Source of the DNA: CANLBN01 sp050633825 | GTDB lineage: Bacteria > Pseudomonadota > Gammaproteobacteria > Pseudomonadales > Cellvibrionaceae | DNA length: 64,000 nt | NCBI GenBank assembly: GCA_050633825.1 | Contig: JBOEHG010000014.1 | Location: 42,493 to 106,492 of the forward strand | Reading direction: 5' to 3' | Shown here: positions 50,879 to 60,933 of the stretch, one piece after another | How positions within the stretch are numbered: position 1 is the stretch's first letter | Layout: every line of letters starts with the position of its first letter | The notes under the pieces: model-generated | What the model saw: only the letters and a program-made list of their open reading frames with translations | Told to the model about the DNA's origin: nothing | The model's database searches: none | Position numbers and translations under genes: made by a program

Positions 50879-52477
50879 TTAAGCAAATTGATTCATCGTA
50901 TTATCTTTTCCTTGAGCTTTAAGTGCCTGATCACCCGAAAAATATTCTTTGTGCTCATCACCAATACTTGAACCTGCCATATCTTGGTGTTTTACACAGG
51001 CTAAACTTTCCCGTATTTCTCGACGTTGTACATCTTCAACATAGGCAAGCATACCTTTTTCACCAAAATAATCCCGTGCCAGTGTATCTGTTGATAAGGC
51101 CGCAGTATGGTAGGTTGGTAGTGTAATTAAGTGATGAAAAATACCCGCATGCTTGGCAGCCTCTCTTTGAAAATGCTGAATTTCAATATCTGCTGCTTTA
51201 GCTAGTTCAGAATTATCATATTTTTCGTTCATAAGTTGATCACGTTTATAAGACGCTAAGTCAATGTCTTCAGCTTCCCATTTATCAAACACTTGTTGTC
51301 TAAAGTTTAATGTCCAGTTAAATGATGGGCTATTATTATAAACAAGTTTAGCATTAGGGATAACTTCACGAATGCGGTTAACCATCGCTGCAATTTGGCC
51401 GATATGCGGTTTTTCAGTTTCAATCCACAATAGGTCAGCACCGTGTTGCAATGAGCTAATACAATCCAGTATAACGCGATCTTCTCCGGTATTCGCTTTA
51501 AAACGAACTAAGCCATTAGCTAGTCGAGTCGGTTTTATTAGCTTCCCGCTTTGGCGAATCATTAAGTCGCCTTCTTCTATTTGATCTATAGTTGTGACTT
51601 CTTGTCCATCGATAAAGGCATTATATTGCTCGGCTAAATCTCCCGGTGATTGTGATACCGGTATTTTTTGAGTAAGGCCGGCACCTAAAGAATCTGTCCG
51701 CGCAACAATAATACCATTATCAATACCGAGTTCTAAAAAGGCATAGCGAACGGCATTAATCTTTGCCAGAAAATCTTCATGAGGAACCGTTACTTTACCG
51801 TCTTGATGACCACATTGTTTGGCATCTGAAACTTGATTCTCTATCTGAATACAGCAGGCACCCACTTCAATCATTTTTTTAGCTAATAGATAAGTCGCTT
51901 CCTCATTGCCGAAACCTGCATCAATATCAGCAATAATTGGAACAATATGGCTTTCAAATTCATCAATTTGCTTTTTTGCATATTGAATCGCAATTTCATC
52001 CTCTGTGTTTTCTGCTTCATCTAATTGTTTGAATAAATGATGGAGTTCCCTTGCATCTGCCTGCCTTAAAAAAGTATATAATTCTTCAATGAGTGCAGGA
52101 ACAGCGGTCTTTTCATGCATCGACTGATCAGGTAAGGGACCAAATTCAGAGCGCAATGCTGCAATCATCCAGCCTGAAAGATATAAGTACCGCCCTTTTG
52201 TTGTTCCAAAATGTTTCTTGATAGATATCATTTTTTGCTGACCAATAAATCCATGCCAGCAGCCCAGTGATTGGGTATAGTTTGCTGGGTCAAGATCATA
52301 ATTTTCCATATCCTGTCGCATAATGTCTGCCGTATATTGTGCGATATCCAAGCCGGTTTTAAACCGGTTTTGAAAACGCATTCGAGCGACATTGTTTGCG
52401 TTAATTGAAGACCATGTTGCATCCTGTTGATTGATAAGATCGTCTGCCGTTTTTATTGCTTGTTGATAAGTTAACAT
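50879..52477 (-). CDS. aceA: Isocitrate lyase (AceA, long form)
   Basis: Splits isocitrate to glyoxylate and succinate. 532 residues, the longer type found in Pseudomonas and Vibrio rather than the 434-residue E. coli form. Features: PIIADIDAGFGNEEATYLLAKKMIEVGACCIQIENQ, the active-site loop KQCGHQDGK (KKCGH in most), VARTDSLGA, LVYNNSPSFNWTLNFR and ADLLWIETEKP. AGGAG lies 6 nt before the ATG. It starts 9 nt after the glcB stop, so the two form one operon for growth on acetate and fatty acids. Confidence 0.96.
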   Translation of the reverse strand: MLTYQQAIKTADDLINQQDATWSSINANNVARMRFQNRFKTGLDIAQYTADIMRQDMENYDLDPANYTQSLGCWHGFIGQQKMISIKKHFGTTKGRYLYLSGWMIAALRSEFGPLPDQSMHEKTAVPALIEELYTFLRQADARELHHLFKQLDEAENTEDEIAIQYAKKQIDEFESHIVPIIADIDAGFGNEEATYLLAKKMIEVGACCIQIENQVSDAKQCGHQDGKVTVPHEDFLAKINAVRYAFLELGIDNGIIVARTDSLGAGLTQKIPVSQSPGDLAEQYNAFIDGQEVTTIDQIEEGDLMIRQSGKLIKPTRLANGLVRFKANTGEDRVILDCISSLQHGADLLWIETEKPHIGQIAAMVNRIREVIPNAKLVYNNSPSFNWTLNFRQQVFDKWEAEDIDLASYKRDQLMNEKYDNSELAKAADIEIQHFQREAAKHAGIFHHLITLPTYHTAALSTDTLARDYFGEKGMLAYVEDVQRREIRESLACVKHQDMAGSSIGDEHKEYFSGDQALKAQGKDNTMNQFA

Positions 52478-52486
52478 AATAAACTC

Positions 52487-54712
52487 CTAACTCGCTTCTC
52501 TAGCTTGTAAATTAATAAAGGTTGATTGCTTTTCATGTGCATACATATCTTTTGCGACTTGGCGATAATGGTGTAAAACCGATTCTGTATAACCATTCGC
52601 GATATTCCTTCCAGTGAAAATCAATGTGCGTGCAGCTTGGTAAGCAATATTCTCACTGTTGTTTGGCATGATTTTTCGATACTGTGGGTCGCCAATATTT
52701 TGATGATCTACAGTAAATGCCATTTGTTCCATGATGTATTCAACTTGATCTTTATTGCATAAGCCGTGGTGTAACCAGTTTGCAATATGTTGGCTGGAAA
52801 TTCTTAGGGTTGCTCTGTCTTCCATAAGAGCAATATTATTAATGTCCGGTATTTTTGAGCAACCTGTACCTTGATCAATCCAATGTACCATGTAGCCTAA
52901 AATGCTTTGAATATTATTTTCCAGTTCGATCTCAACATCTTCTAATGAGATAACAACATTGTTATCAATAAGTGGAATTTTTAACATCTCCTCTTTATCT
53001 GTTGCTTTCCGCTCACGAATATTATTTTGTTCAGAAAAAACATTCGTTTGGTGATAATGCAATGCGTGTAATGTTGCCGCTGTAGGTGAAGGCACCCATG
53101 CTGTTGTTGCACCAGACAAGGGATGATTTATTTTTTCCTGCATCATGCGGCTCATTTCATCTGGCATTGCCCACATTCCTTTGCCTATTTGAGCTCTTCC
53201 TTGAAAACCACAAGACAAGCCAATATCAACATTATTATTTTCATAGGCAGTAAACCAAGGGCGTTCTTTAACGCCTGCTTTGGGCAAAAAGGGACCCGCT
53301 TGCATGCTGGTATGAATTTCATCACCGGTTCTATCCAAAAAGCCAGTATTGATAAAAGCAACACGCTTTTTAGCTGCTCTAATGCATTCTTTAAGGTTGA
53401 GGCTAGTACGTCGCTCTTCATCCATAATGCCGATTTTTAAAGTATTGCGTTCAAGGTTTATCATTTCTTCAATACGGCTAAATAGCTGACAGGTAACCCC
53501 CACTTCCTGTGGACCATGTAATTTAGGTTTAACAATATAAATGCTACCTGTTTGGCTGTTGGGCATGCTTCGTTGTGTTTGTAGATCGAGTGAGGCAATT
53601 AATGCCGTCGTTACTGCATCAATAATGCCTTCAGGACTACTATCACCATTGCTGGTTTTCATTAAGTCTGTATACATATGCAAACCAACATTTCTAATCA
53701 TTAATAAACTTCTTCCGTGAAGGTTATAAGGCAAGCCCTCTTTTGATGTGAAGTGTTTGTCATGATTTAATTGGCGAGTTGTTTTCTTACCGTTTTTTTC
53801 AAAGCAAGAAGTGAGCTTCCCCTCGATTAACCCTAGCCAATTACGATAAATATCGATTTTATCTTCTGCATCAACAGCAGCAACGGAATCTTCACAATCC
53901 ATTATTGTGCTGAGTGCAGACTCAACCTGAATATCATCAATGCCTGCTAAATCTTGAGCGCCAATGCGACCGTTACGATCGATTTGAATTTCAATATGTA
54001 AGCCATTATTTTTAAGAACGATAGATTCAGGGTTACTCTTTGATCCATTACTGGCAACAAACTGACGGTTATTTTTCAGGCCTGTACTGCGGCCATCAGG
54101 GAATGTCACCAATAGGTTGTTAAAATAAATCAAGTAAGCCGATGCATTTCGATGAGAGCCTTGTTGAAGCGGAAAGGCATCATCAAGGAAGTCTTTTGTG
54201 TATTGGATAACATGCTTGCCACGGGCAATATTGTGCTTTTTGGCAATGCTTAGCCCCGGTGTTTGGGGTATAACATCGCTGCCATAGAGCGCATCATATA
54301 AACTGCCCCAGCGTGCATTAGCTGCATTTAGTGCAAAACGAGCATTTTTTAAGGGAACCACTAATTGTGGCCCCGCAATCTGAGAAATCTCCTCATCAAC
54401 ATTATTTGTCTCTATGGTGAAGGAGGCTCCTTCATCGACGATATAACCAATGTCGTAAAGGAAGTCTCTATAAGCATCACTATCAAAGGCTTGCCCTCGG
54501 TGGTCTGTATGCCATTGATCGATTTGTTTTTGCAAATTATCCCGGTGATTTAATAAATCACGATTCACTGGGCTAAAGTCGTCAATTAACTTGGCGAAGT
54601 CGTCCCAAAACGTGTCTTTATTAAGACTCGTTAGGGGCAATACCTCGTTATTGACGAAGTTAGCAAAATCAGGGTTGATTTGTCGTGCGTCTCGTCTAAG
54701 GGGAGTATTCAT
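52487..54712 (-). CDS. glcB: Malate synthase G (GlcB)
   Basis: Condenses glyoxylate with acetyl-CoA. 741 residues, the monomeric G form, longer than AceB. Typical regions: RWGSLYDALYGSDVIP, STIMDCEDSVAAVDAEDKIDIYRNWLGL, GRSLLMIRNVGLHMYTD, GSIYIVKPKLHG, MDEERRTSLNLKECIRAAKKRVAFINTGFLDRTGDEIHTSM and GRAQIGKGMWAMPD. Being paired with aceA rather than with glc genes indicates the glyoxylate shunt. CGAGGG precedes the ATG. Divergent from the RamB-like regulator. Confidence 0.96.
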   Translation of the reverse strand: MNTPLRRDARQINPDFANFVNNEVLPLTSLNKDTFWDDFAKLIDDFSPVNRDLLNHRDNLQKQIDQWHTDHRGQAFDSDAYRDFLYDIGYIVDEGASFTIETNNVDEEISQIAGPQLVVPLKNARFALNAANARWGSLYDALYGSDVIPQTPGLSIAKKHNIARGKHVIQYTKDFLDDAFPLQQGSHRNASAYLIYFNNLLVTFPDGRSTGLKNNRQFVASNGSKSNPESIVLKNNGLHIEIQIDRNGRIGAQDLAGIDDIQVESALSTIMDCEDSVAAVDAEDKIDIYRNWLGLIEGKLTSCFEKNGKKTTRQLNHDKHFTSKEGLPYNLHGRSLLMIRNVGLHMYTDLMKTSNGDSSPEGIIDAVTTALIASLDLQTQRSMPNSQTGSIYIVKPKLHGPQEVGVTCQLFSRIEEMINLERNTLKIGIMDEERRTSLNLKECIRAAKKRVAFINTGFLDRTGDEIHTSMQAGPFLPKAGVKERPWFTAYENNNVDIGLSCGFQGRAQIGKGMWAMPDEMSRMMQEKINHPLSGATTAWVPSPTAATLHALHYHQTNVFSEQNNIRERKATDKEEMLKIPLIDNNVVISLEDVEIELENNIQSILGYMVHWIDQGTGCSKIPDINNIALMEDRATLRISSQHIANWLHHGLCNKDQVEYIMEQMAFTVDHQNIGDPQYRKIMPNNSENIAYQAARTLIFTGRNIANGYTESVLHHYRQVAKDMYAHEKQSTFINLQAREAS

Positions 54713-54820
54713 GGTGTTGCCCTCGTTTGTGAATGAAATACTGTGTTGAGTCCTATAAACAAAAATCAGTCTTGCTGTTGTTTTTAGAACATATTTGCAG
54801 TTTAGGTGTTTTTGTTTGAT

Positions 54821-54857
54821 AATTTCACAATAAAAATTTCACAGTGTAAATTTTACA
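54821..54857. promoter_or_regulatory. Candidate operator between glcB and its regulator
   Basis: Two direct copies of AATTTCACA (54821-54829 and 54835-54843), and a near-palindrome TTTCACAGTGTAAA around 54838-54851, lie just upstream of the regulator ATG in the 160-bp divergent gap. The position is right for autoregulation and control of glcB-aceA. Confidence 0.45.
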
Positions 54858-54872
54858 AAAAGGTTTCCTCCT

Positions 54873-56468
54873 ATGAAATCCTATAAAAGCCTGATGCGAA
54901 ATGCCCACTTCCTAGGGACTAAGATCCGTAACCTGCGCAAACGCAATAATCTCACTATGGAAGATTTGTCGGCGCGCTGTATCAAAGTCGATATTGACTC
55001 TGCGCCTTCGGTTTCTTATTTATCCATGATTGAGCGTGGTAAGCGTTTCCCTAGCGAGGATATGCTGGATGTGATTGCCCGTGTGTTTCAAAAAGACGTC
55101 AGTTGGTTTTTAGATGATGTGCCGGAAGAAGAGGCTATTATCCCTGTAAAGGGGAAGCGAGGTGGTATTCGTGGTATGGCCTTGGAGCCTAGTTTTTTGT
55201 TTTCTAAGGAAATATTGGAAATTGTTGTGCCTGAAATGCTATCGCAGACGGGGGTTTCTGGCCAACAATTTGCCCACTTGTTGATTCGGGCACATCAAGA
55301 GCATCACCAAAATCACTTTCCAGATTTGGAGAGGGCTGCTGAAGAGGTGGGCAAAAAGCAGATGCCCTTAAGTCTTGATGCTGTGATGCAGATTTGTAAA
55401 AACATGGGGCTAGAGATTATATGGTTTGACCGTGTCCCCGATGAAATTTTAGATGAAACGGGAGGGCACTCAAAAAACTTGGTGCGTTCTTTTTTCGTTC
55501 CCCCCAATCGAATCTATATCAATCGGCTTCTAAAAGAGCAGCCAGTTCGCCTTAAGTATGACTTAGCCGTGCAGATTGGACATTGTGTATTACACAATCG
55601 AGATGGGGTCAAAAGCATTATGGTGGCTGGCCGCGGTAGTAGTAATCGAGGATTAAATAATGGATTAGATAGCCATTCCTCATCACCATCATCCGTTGAT
55701 GCGCAAGATATTATCCATGCATGGCGTGACTTCGAGTGCAGCTTTTTTGCGGGTGCACTCTTATGCCCTAAAGTCCCATTTAGGCAATTACTTGATCGTC
55801 ATAATTATGAGATTAGCGTTGGTGAACTAGTAGATGTTTCTGCCTCCGTTGTGATGCGGCGGATGACGGCGGTTTCTCCTTATCCTCATTGGCACTATTT
55901 TGATGCCTACCCGCCGGGCAAGTTAAAGGCTGTTTATCGTGGCAATGGTATTCCATTGCCTTGGGGGAATATGAGAATGGTTCAGGACCCTTGTCAGCAC
56001 TGGGCGGTTTTTAGAATGATTGATATGCCTTCCACAGGTTCATCTGCCCAAATATCTGTACTCGATGTAAATAATGAACCACGCATTTACGCCTGTGAAT
56101 CCGTCAAGGTTAATGATTTAGCAAGCAACCCTCATGTGTTATGTGCTGGAATTGATCTCAATCCGGCGATTGAATCTCAGGGTACTGATGTTGCTTCCTT
56201 AGCTTCTGAATTAAAAGAAGTTTGTGCTTCAAATGGAGGGACTTCTACTATACCGCCAAGAGTAAAGAAACATTTAATGAGTGTAGCTAGGATTTTAAAT
56301 ATTGCGTGGGTAGAAAGAGGTATTGATAACGCTGCTCGCGTTATTTGTCCGCGTAGTAGTGATTGTCCCAGAGACCCCTGTTGTCACGGGTCAACAGCCG
56401 TTATGACAGAAGAAAAAAGCCTTTATTCTATTCAACAGGAAATCATTAAGGGAGTGGTTGAATCATGA
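54873..56468 (+). CDS. XRE-family regulator, RamB-like (DUF3612-type)
   Basis: 531 residues. HTH_XRE at about 10-80 (LGTKIRNLRKRNNLTMEDLSARC then SVSYLSMIERGKRFPSEDMLDVIARVF). A long middle domain contains DLAVQIGHCVLHNRDG, which sits where IrrE-type regulators have HExxH but has lost the Glu, so it should not be a protease. The C-terminus has a Cys-rich motif (CPRSSDCPRDPCCHG), as in RamB/ScfR-type regulators of acetate and short-chain acyl metabolism. It stands divergent to glcB-aceA, and so is probably their regulator. The inducer is not known. Confidence 0.82.
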   Translation: MKSYKSLMRNAHFLGTKIRNLRKRNNLTMEDLSARCIKVDIDSAPSVSYLSMIERGKRFPSEDMLDVIARVFQKDVSWFLDDVPEEEAIIPVKGKRGGIRGMALEPSFLFSKEILEIVVPEMLSQTGVSGQQFAHLLIRAHQEHHQNHFPDLERAAEEVGKKQMPLSLDAVMQICKNMGLEIIWFDRVPDEILDETGGHSKNLVRSFFVPPNRIYINRLLKEQPVRLKYDLAVQIGHCVLHNRDGVKSIMVAGRGSSNRGLNNGLDSHSSSPSSVDAQDIIHAWRDFECSFFAGALLCPKVPFRQLLDRHNYEISVGELVDVSASVVMRRMTAVSPYPHWHYFDAYPPGKLKAVYRGNGIPLPWGNMRMVQDPCQHWAVFRMIDMPSTGSSAQISVLDVNNEPRIYACESVKVNDLASNPHVLCAGIDLNPAIESQGTDVASLASELKEVCASNGGTSTIPPRVKKHLMSVARILNIAWVERGIDNAARVICPRSSDCPRDPCCHGSTAVMTEEKSLYSIQQEIIKGVVES

Positions 56469-56586
56469 CAGCGTATTCTTAAATAAAACAAACTCAGATG
56501 TTTCAATTTTTTATAAAACATAAAAATTAACTATTTCGTGCAACTTTTTCTTATTGCTTTGATCTGAAGCGTGAGGAGTAAATTAC

Positions 56587-57987
56587 ATGAAATTGAAACA
56601 CAACATTCTAGTTTTTCTTGTTTCCGTCTATGCGACGATGAGTTTGGCTCTTGCTACAACAGCCAGTGCCAATGCTGAAGAGCCTTCTGCTGGTGTTAAT
56701 AAAATAAGCCAAGCCTTCCATACTTTACTGAATACGACGAGTACTACGGAGATCAGTAGCGCGGTGTCTGTTATTGAATCTCAATGGCAAAATGCTTACG
56801 TTCCACAGGTACTTGAAACTATTGCCAATTCACGCAATTTTATTGTCTTTCAAGGAATGATTAATCTGCTGGCGGAAAAAACAGGGGAAAATTATGGGCG
56901 TAATATTAATGAATGGTATCGCTGGTTTTGGAATCAAGAAGAAAGTGTTACTTCAGACTATGCAAACTTTAAAGCAGATATTTATAAAAAAATAGACCCT
57001 AAATTTGAAAAATACTTTCGCGACCGTCAGACAAGTGCACGTATTCGACTTGATGAAATTCGCTGGGGTGGTGTATTGCAAGATGGTATTCCTCCATTAA
57101 GAAACCCTGAAATGATATCGGTTAAAAAAGCCCGTTACCTTGATGATGACAATATTGTTTTTGGCTTGGAAATTAATGGTGATGCCCGAGCTTATCCTAA
57201 GCGTATCTTAGCTTGGCATGAAATGTTCACCGATACTGTGGGTGGTGTCGATATTGCCGGTGTTTATTGTACTTTGTGTGGCACAATAATTCCCTATAAA
57301 ACAAAGGCCAATGGCGTTAAACATAGGTTAGGTACAAGTGGTTTTTTATATCGTTCGAATAAACTGATGTATGATCAAGCAACCCAGTCTTTATGGAGTA
57401 CGATAAAAGGTGAACCCGTTGTAGGCCCACTTGTTGATAAGGGAATTAAACTAGAATTTTTGAGTATTGTGACAACGACTTGGGGTGAATGGAAGAAACG
57501 TCACCCTGATACTACTGTACTTTCATTAAAAACAGGACATGTTAGAGACTATGGAGAAGGTGTTGCCTATCAGGATTATTTTTCCAATGATCGTTTGATG
57601 TTTAATACACCGTTTAATGATGATCGCCTTCAAAATAAACAAGAGGTGCTGGCGTTACGATTTGCTGCATCACCCAAAGAGCAATTAGCGATTGATACTG
57701 ATTTTTTAAATGCAACCCCTTTGTATAAAAATAAAATAGGCCAACAAAAATTTATCGTTTTGACCGATAAATCAGGAGCCAACCGTGTATATGACCCAGA
57801 AGGTATTAACTTTGTTTCCTACGATCAAGACAGTACAGTGATCGATGCCAAAGGTGAACATTGGTTGTTAAAAGAAGATCGGTTGGTCAAGTCGAATAGT
57901 AATCAACACCTAAAACGCTTACCTTATCATCGTGCATTTTGGTTCGGTTGGCATGCCGCATTCCCTGAGACGCAACTGATTAAATAA
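56587..57987 (+). CDS. DUF3179 periplasmic protein
   Basis: 466 residues with a signal peptide (LVFLVSVYATMSLALATTASANA). A helical region (residues 30-150) comes before the DUF3179 domain: DGIPPLRNPEMISVKKARYL, GLEINGDARAYPKRILAWHEMFTDTVGGVDIAGVYCTLCGTIIPY and LYRSNKLMYDQATQSLWSTIKGEPVVGPL. The Cys pair in YCTLCG and several His/Asp suggest redox or metal binding. The biochemical function of the family is not established. GAGGAG precedes the ATG. The same strand as msrA downstream, but 90 bp apart. Confidence 0.85.
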   Translation: MKLKHNILVFLVSVYATMSLALATTASANAEEPSAGVNKISQAFHTLLNTTSTTEISSAVSVIESQWQNAYVPQVLETIANSRNFIVFQGMINLLAEKTGENYGRNINEWYRWFWNQEESVTSDYANFKADIYKKIDPKFEKYFRDRQTSARIRLDEIRWGGVLQDGIPPLRNPEMISVKKARYLDDDNIVFGLEINGDARAYPKRILAWHEMFTDTVGGVDIAGVYCTLCGTIIPYKTKANGVKHRLGTSGFLYRSNKLMYDQATQSLWSTIKGEPVVGPLVDKGIKLEFLSIVTTTWGEWKKRHPDTTVLSLKTGHVRDYGEGVAYQDYFSNDRLMFNTPFNDDRLQNKQEVLALRFAASPKEQLAIDTDFLNATPLYKNKIGQQKFIVLTDKSGANRVYDPEGINFVSYDQDSTVIDAKGEHWLLKEDRLVKSNSNQHLKRLPYHRAFWFGWHAAFPETQLIK

Positions 57988-58077
57988 ATTGTTACTATTG
58001 GGTATATTGAACATTAAGGCTTTATGCTTGTCCAAAATAGCGCTGTAAATAAATAAGATGTTGATGTGAGTGCTATT

Positions 58078-58677
58078 ATGAAGTTTATTTATCTTTTAGT
58101 TATAACGTGGTTATTATTTATATCTCACTCTTATGCTGAAAATAAAACCTTAATCGTTGCTGGCGGTTGCTTCTGGTGTGTTGAGTCAGATTATGAAAAA
58201 CAAAAAGGCATTGTTAGCGCAGAGTCGGGTTATATGAATGGTACTGTCCCCAACCCAACCTATCGACAGGTAGCCAGTAAAAAAACTGGGCATTTTGAAG
58301 TGGTTAAAATTACCTATGACAGTACGCAAGTTTCGCTAGAGGCCTTAGTTGATTTCTTTTGGAAAACCATTGATCCTACTGACCCAGATGGCCAGTTTTG
58401 TGACAAAGGGTCTCCTTATAAAACAGCACTTTTTTATCAAAATGATCAGCAGAAAAAAGTGTTTGACGATTCGTTAACACGGATCAATAAAACCAAGCCA
58501 TTTAAAGAACCCATTGTGACAGAAATTTTAATGGCAGAAACGTTTTACCCCGCTGAAGCCTACCACCAAGACTATTATAAAAAGAGTAGCTTACGTTATC
58601 GCTATTATCGCTCTGTCTGTGGGCGTGATGCCCGGGTAGAAGAGTTATGGGGTGAAGTTGTCTCCGGTAAGCATTGA
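58078..58677 (+). CDS. msrA: Periplasmic peptide methionine-S-sulfoxide reductase (MsrA)
   Basis: 199 residues from the ATG at 58078, chosen because it opens a signal peptide (FIYLLVITWLLFISHSYA, cleavage before ENK); a GTG at 58066 is also in frame. The catalytic motif VAGGCFWCVESDYEK is complete, followed by ESGYMNGTVPNPTYRQV, GHFEVVKITYD, DPTDPDGQFCDKG and YHQDYYKK. A resolving Cys is present near the end (YRSVCGRD). Signal-bearing MsrA acts on envelope proteins; no MsrB is adjacent. Confidence 0.92.
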   Translation: MKFIYLLVITWLLFISHSYAENKTLIVAGGCFWCVESDYEKQKGIVSAESGYMNGTVPNPTYRQVASKKTGHFEVVKITYDSTQVSLEALVDFFWKTIDPTDPDGQFCDKGSPYKTALFYQNDQQKKVFDDSLTRINKTKPFKEPIVTEILMAETFYPAEAYHQDYYKKSSLRYRYYRSVCGRDARVEELWGEVVSGKH

Positions 58678-58684
58678 ATGTCAA

Positions 58685-58933
58685 TTATTTTCGTAGTTGA
58701 CGGTAACACATTGATGCAACGATGATGGCTGATATCCCAAATGTAATATTCCCAAAATGGGCTAAAGCTGCTTTAGCACCTTTCAGTTCAATACCGTATT
58801 GATACAAAATATAGGTCGGCTCTTCGAAGTTATCGATTTCAGATAATATTCTAAATTCAATATAAAATACCGTAATGGCTAAAAAGCTTGCGGTGATAAA
58901 ACACAAAAATAAAAGAAGTTTTTTACTGCTCAT
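58685..58933 (-). CDS. Small membrane protein, unknown function
   Basis: 82 residues with two hydrophobic segments (LLLFLCFITASFLAITVFYI near residues 6-26 and FGNITFGISAIIVASMCY near 60-77). The region between them is acidic (FRILSEIDNFEEPTYI) and probably periplasmic. No family recognised. It converges on msrA, whose stop is 7 nt away, and starts 30 nt downstream of the yaiI-like gene on the same strand. Confidence 0.6.
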   Translation of the reverse strand: MSSKKLLLFLCFITASFLAITVFYIEFRILSEIDNFEEPTYILYQYGIELKGAKAALAHFGNITFGISAIIVASMCYRQLRK

Positions 58934-58963
58934 ATGTAGTGATTCGTAGTTATTATTTGGCCA

Positions 58964-59452
58964 TTACTTTTTCGCTGCGGTTAACAGGCGGTCCAGAGCA
59001 TTAGCAAAATTTTGTCTATCGCTATGGTTCAATGCCGGTGGCCCCCCTGATTGAATACCACTGGCTCTCATGGTTTCCATAAAATCCCTCATATTTAATC
59101 GGGCTTTGATATTGTCTTTGGTATAACGTTGTCCTCGTGCAGTCAGTACCAAACCGTCTTTATCCAAAATCTCTGCTGCAAGAGGGATATCGCTGGTAAT
59201 GATAATATCGCCAGCATGAGTACGTTGCACAATGGTATCATCTGCTACATCAAATCCAGGTTCTACTTGTAGCATACTTAAATATCTTGAATTGGGTAAC
59301 TTAATAGCTTGATTGGCCACAAATGTCGTCTGAGTCTTAGTGCGCTCTGCTGCACGGCAGATAATCTCTCTAATAACCACTGGGCAGGCATCTGCATCGA
59401 CCCATATTTGTAGTGTTCTTTGCTCTTGGTTGCTGGGTGTTTCTAAACTCAA
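58964..59452 (-). CDS. YaiI/YqxD family protein (DUF188, PIN-like)
   Basis: 162 residues. Family signature QIWVDADACPVVIREIICRAAERT, then FVANQAIKLPNSRYLSMLQVEPGFDVADDTIV, GDIIITSDIPLAAEILDKDGLVLTARGQRYTKDNI and DFMETMRASGIQSGGPPAL. The conserved Asp residues fit a PIN-like nuclease fold, but activity has not been established for the family. Divergent from the L16 hydroxylase gene. Confidence 0.92.
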   Translation of the reverse strand: MSLETPSNQEQRTLQIWVDADACPVVIREIICRAAERTKTQTTFVANQAIKLPNSRYLSMLQVEPGFDVADDTIVQRTHAGDIIITSDIPLAAEILDKDGLVLTARGQRYTKDNIKARLNMRDFMETMRASGIQSGGPPALNHSDRQNFANALDRLLTAAKK

Positions 59453-59521
59453 TGTATTGTTAGCCTGTTAAATCATTTGCTGATATCTGATAATACAGCA
59501 ATTTTATGATTCGGTATCTAT

Positions 59522-60643
59522 ATGTCCCTGTTTTCCCCTCTAACGAACGACACTTTCCTTAACGAGTACTGGCAGCAGCGGCCATTAGTAGTTCGGCAGA
59601 CGCTGAATGATCTGAGCGGTATCATTGATGGCGATGAGCTTGCCGGGCTTGCTTGTGAGGAGGATGTGGAATCACGCATTATTCAAGGGTATGAGCTCAA
59701 TCATCACTGGTCTTGTTCTCAAGGCCCTTTTTCTGCAGACGATTTTACTTCTTTGCCTGAACAGAATTGGACTTTGCTGGTACAAGGTCTTGATCAATGG
59801 GTGGATGAGATTAGCGATATTCTTAAGCGATTCAGTTTTCTTCCACGTTGGCGTTTAGAAGATATTATGGCCAGTTATGCACCCATAGGCGGCGGAGTTG
59901 GCCCTCATTTTGATTATTATGATGTGTTTTTAATTCAGGTATCCGGTAAGCGCGAATGGAAATTAGGCCAAAAATGTAATGAAGATACACCGCTACAAAA
60001 AAATAATGAAGTTAAGTTATTACAAGAATTTTTAACCGAAGAAACCCATGAGCTATCATCTGGCGATATGCTTTACATTCCATCTGGCGTAAGCCATTGG
60101 GGGAGGGCTCTCAGTGATGACTGCATCACACTATCCGTTGGTTTTAGAGCGCCGTCTGAAAAAGAGTTGTTAACGGCAGCTTTAGAAGATATTACCAGTA
60201 ACCTTTCTAATCATAAACGTTATCAAGATACTATAGAATCTATAGACAGTGACCCTAATAAAATTAACACACATGTGTATCAAAAATTAAGTCGATTATT
60301 AGCATCGATTACTGCGGAGGATATACAGGCGTCTGTTGAGAAGGTTTTCGGTGAGTTGGTGACAGAACCTAGGTATGGTGCTGATGAGCAAGAGCAGAGT
60401 TTTACATTGCTTGATCTAAAAGCAATATTTGATCGAGATAAAGAAATAATTTTAGAGTCATCAAATAGTTGTCGCATGGCTTTTTCAAAGGAAAATTTAT
60501 TTGTTAATGGAGAAAGCTATCTTTGCGATGAAGTTTTTTCTCGAGAATTTTGTGATGGCAGTATTATAAATCTTCCTAATGATGAGCAATTTGATTTGCT
60601 TTTAAGCTTTATTGATTCAGGAGATATTTTTGTTCTAAATTAA
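59522..60643 (+). CDS. roxA: Ribosomal protein L16 arginine 3-hydroxylase (RoxA/YcfD-type)
   Basis: 373 residues. Fe(II)/2-oxoglutarate oxygenase of the ROX JmjC group, which hydroxylates Arg81 of L16. N-terminal NEYWQQRPLVVRQ, then PRWRLEDIMASYAPIGGGVGPHFDYYDVFLIQVSGKREWKLG with the HxD iron motif (His, Asp) and the later His in YIPSGVSHWGRAL. A dimerisation helix region and a winged-helix C-terminal domain follow. Length and order agree with E. coli YcfD (373). It has no obvious partner gene here. Confidence 0.93.
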   Translation: MSLFSPLTNDTFLNEYWQQRPLVVRQTLNDLSGIIDGDELAGLACEEDVESRIIQGYELNHHWSCSQGPFSADDFTSLPEQNWTLLVQGLDQWVDEISDILKRFSFLPRWRLEDIMASYAPIGGGVGPHFDYYDVFLIQVSGKREWKLGQKCNEDTPLQKNNEVKLLQEFLTEETHELSSGDMLYIPSGVSHWGRALSDDCITLSVGFRAPSEKELLTAALEDITSNLSNHKRYQDTIESIDSDPNKINTHVYQKLSRLLASITAEDIQASVEKVFGELVTEPRYGADEQEQSFTLLDLKAIFDRDKEIILESSNSCRMAFSKENLFVNGESYLCDEVFSREFCDGSIINLPNDEQFDLLLSFIDSGDIFVLN

Positions 60644-60933
60644 TGTTATATGTTTGTATAGCAAATTCAATTTTGAATGATGTTTTGGCACCCTTTTCTT
60701 CATTTCCACTTCTTTATTATCTTTTTGCTAAATTTTTCATTTTTATATTCTAAATGCCTCTATAGTTTTCTGTAATTGTACTCCTAATATGGCTGTCTTA
60801 TGACGTGCTTTATTGTATTTTGGAATTTGTCATTCAGTTAAGGGTAATAATAATTACTTGTCGTCCTATTCAACTTTTTGGCGCGATATTTACTCTTCTG
60901 ATGACTTTTTTCTTTTTATGAGGAGTAATACTA
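60644..60933. other. Intergenic, no gene seen
   Basis: 290 bp of AT-rich sequence between roxA and the desaturase gene. A frame starting at 60813 overlaps the next gene and has no ribosome site or recognisable sequence, so I treat it as non-coding. No hairpin with a T tract is clear. Confidence 0.5.
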
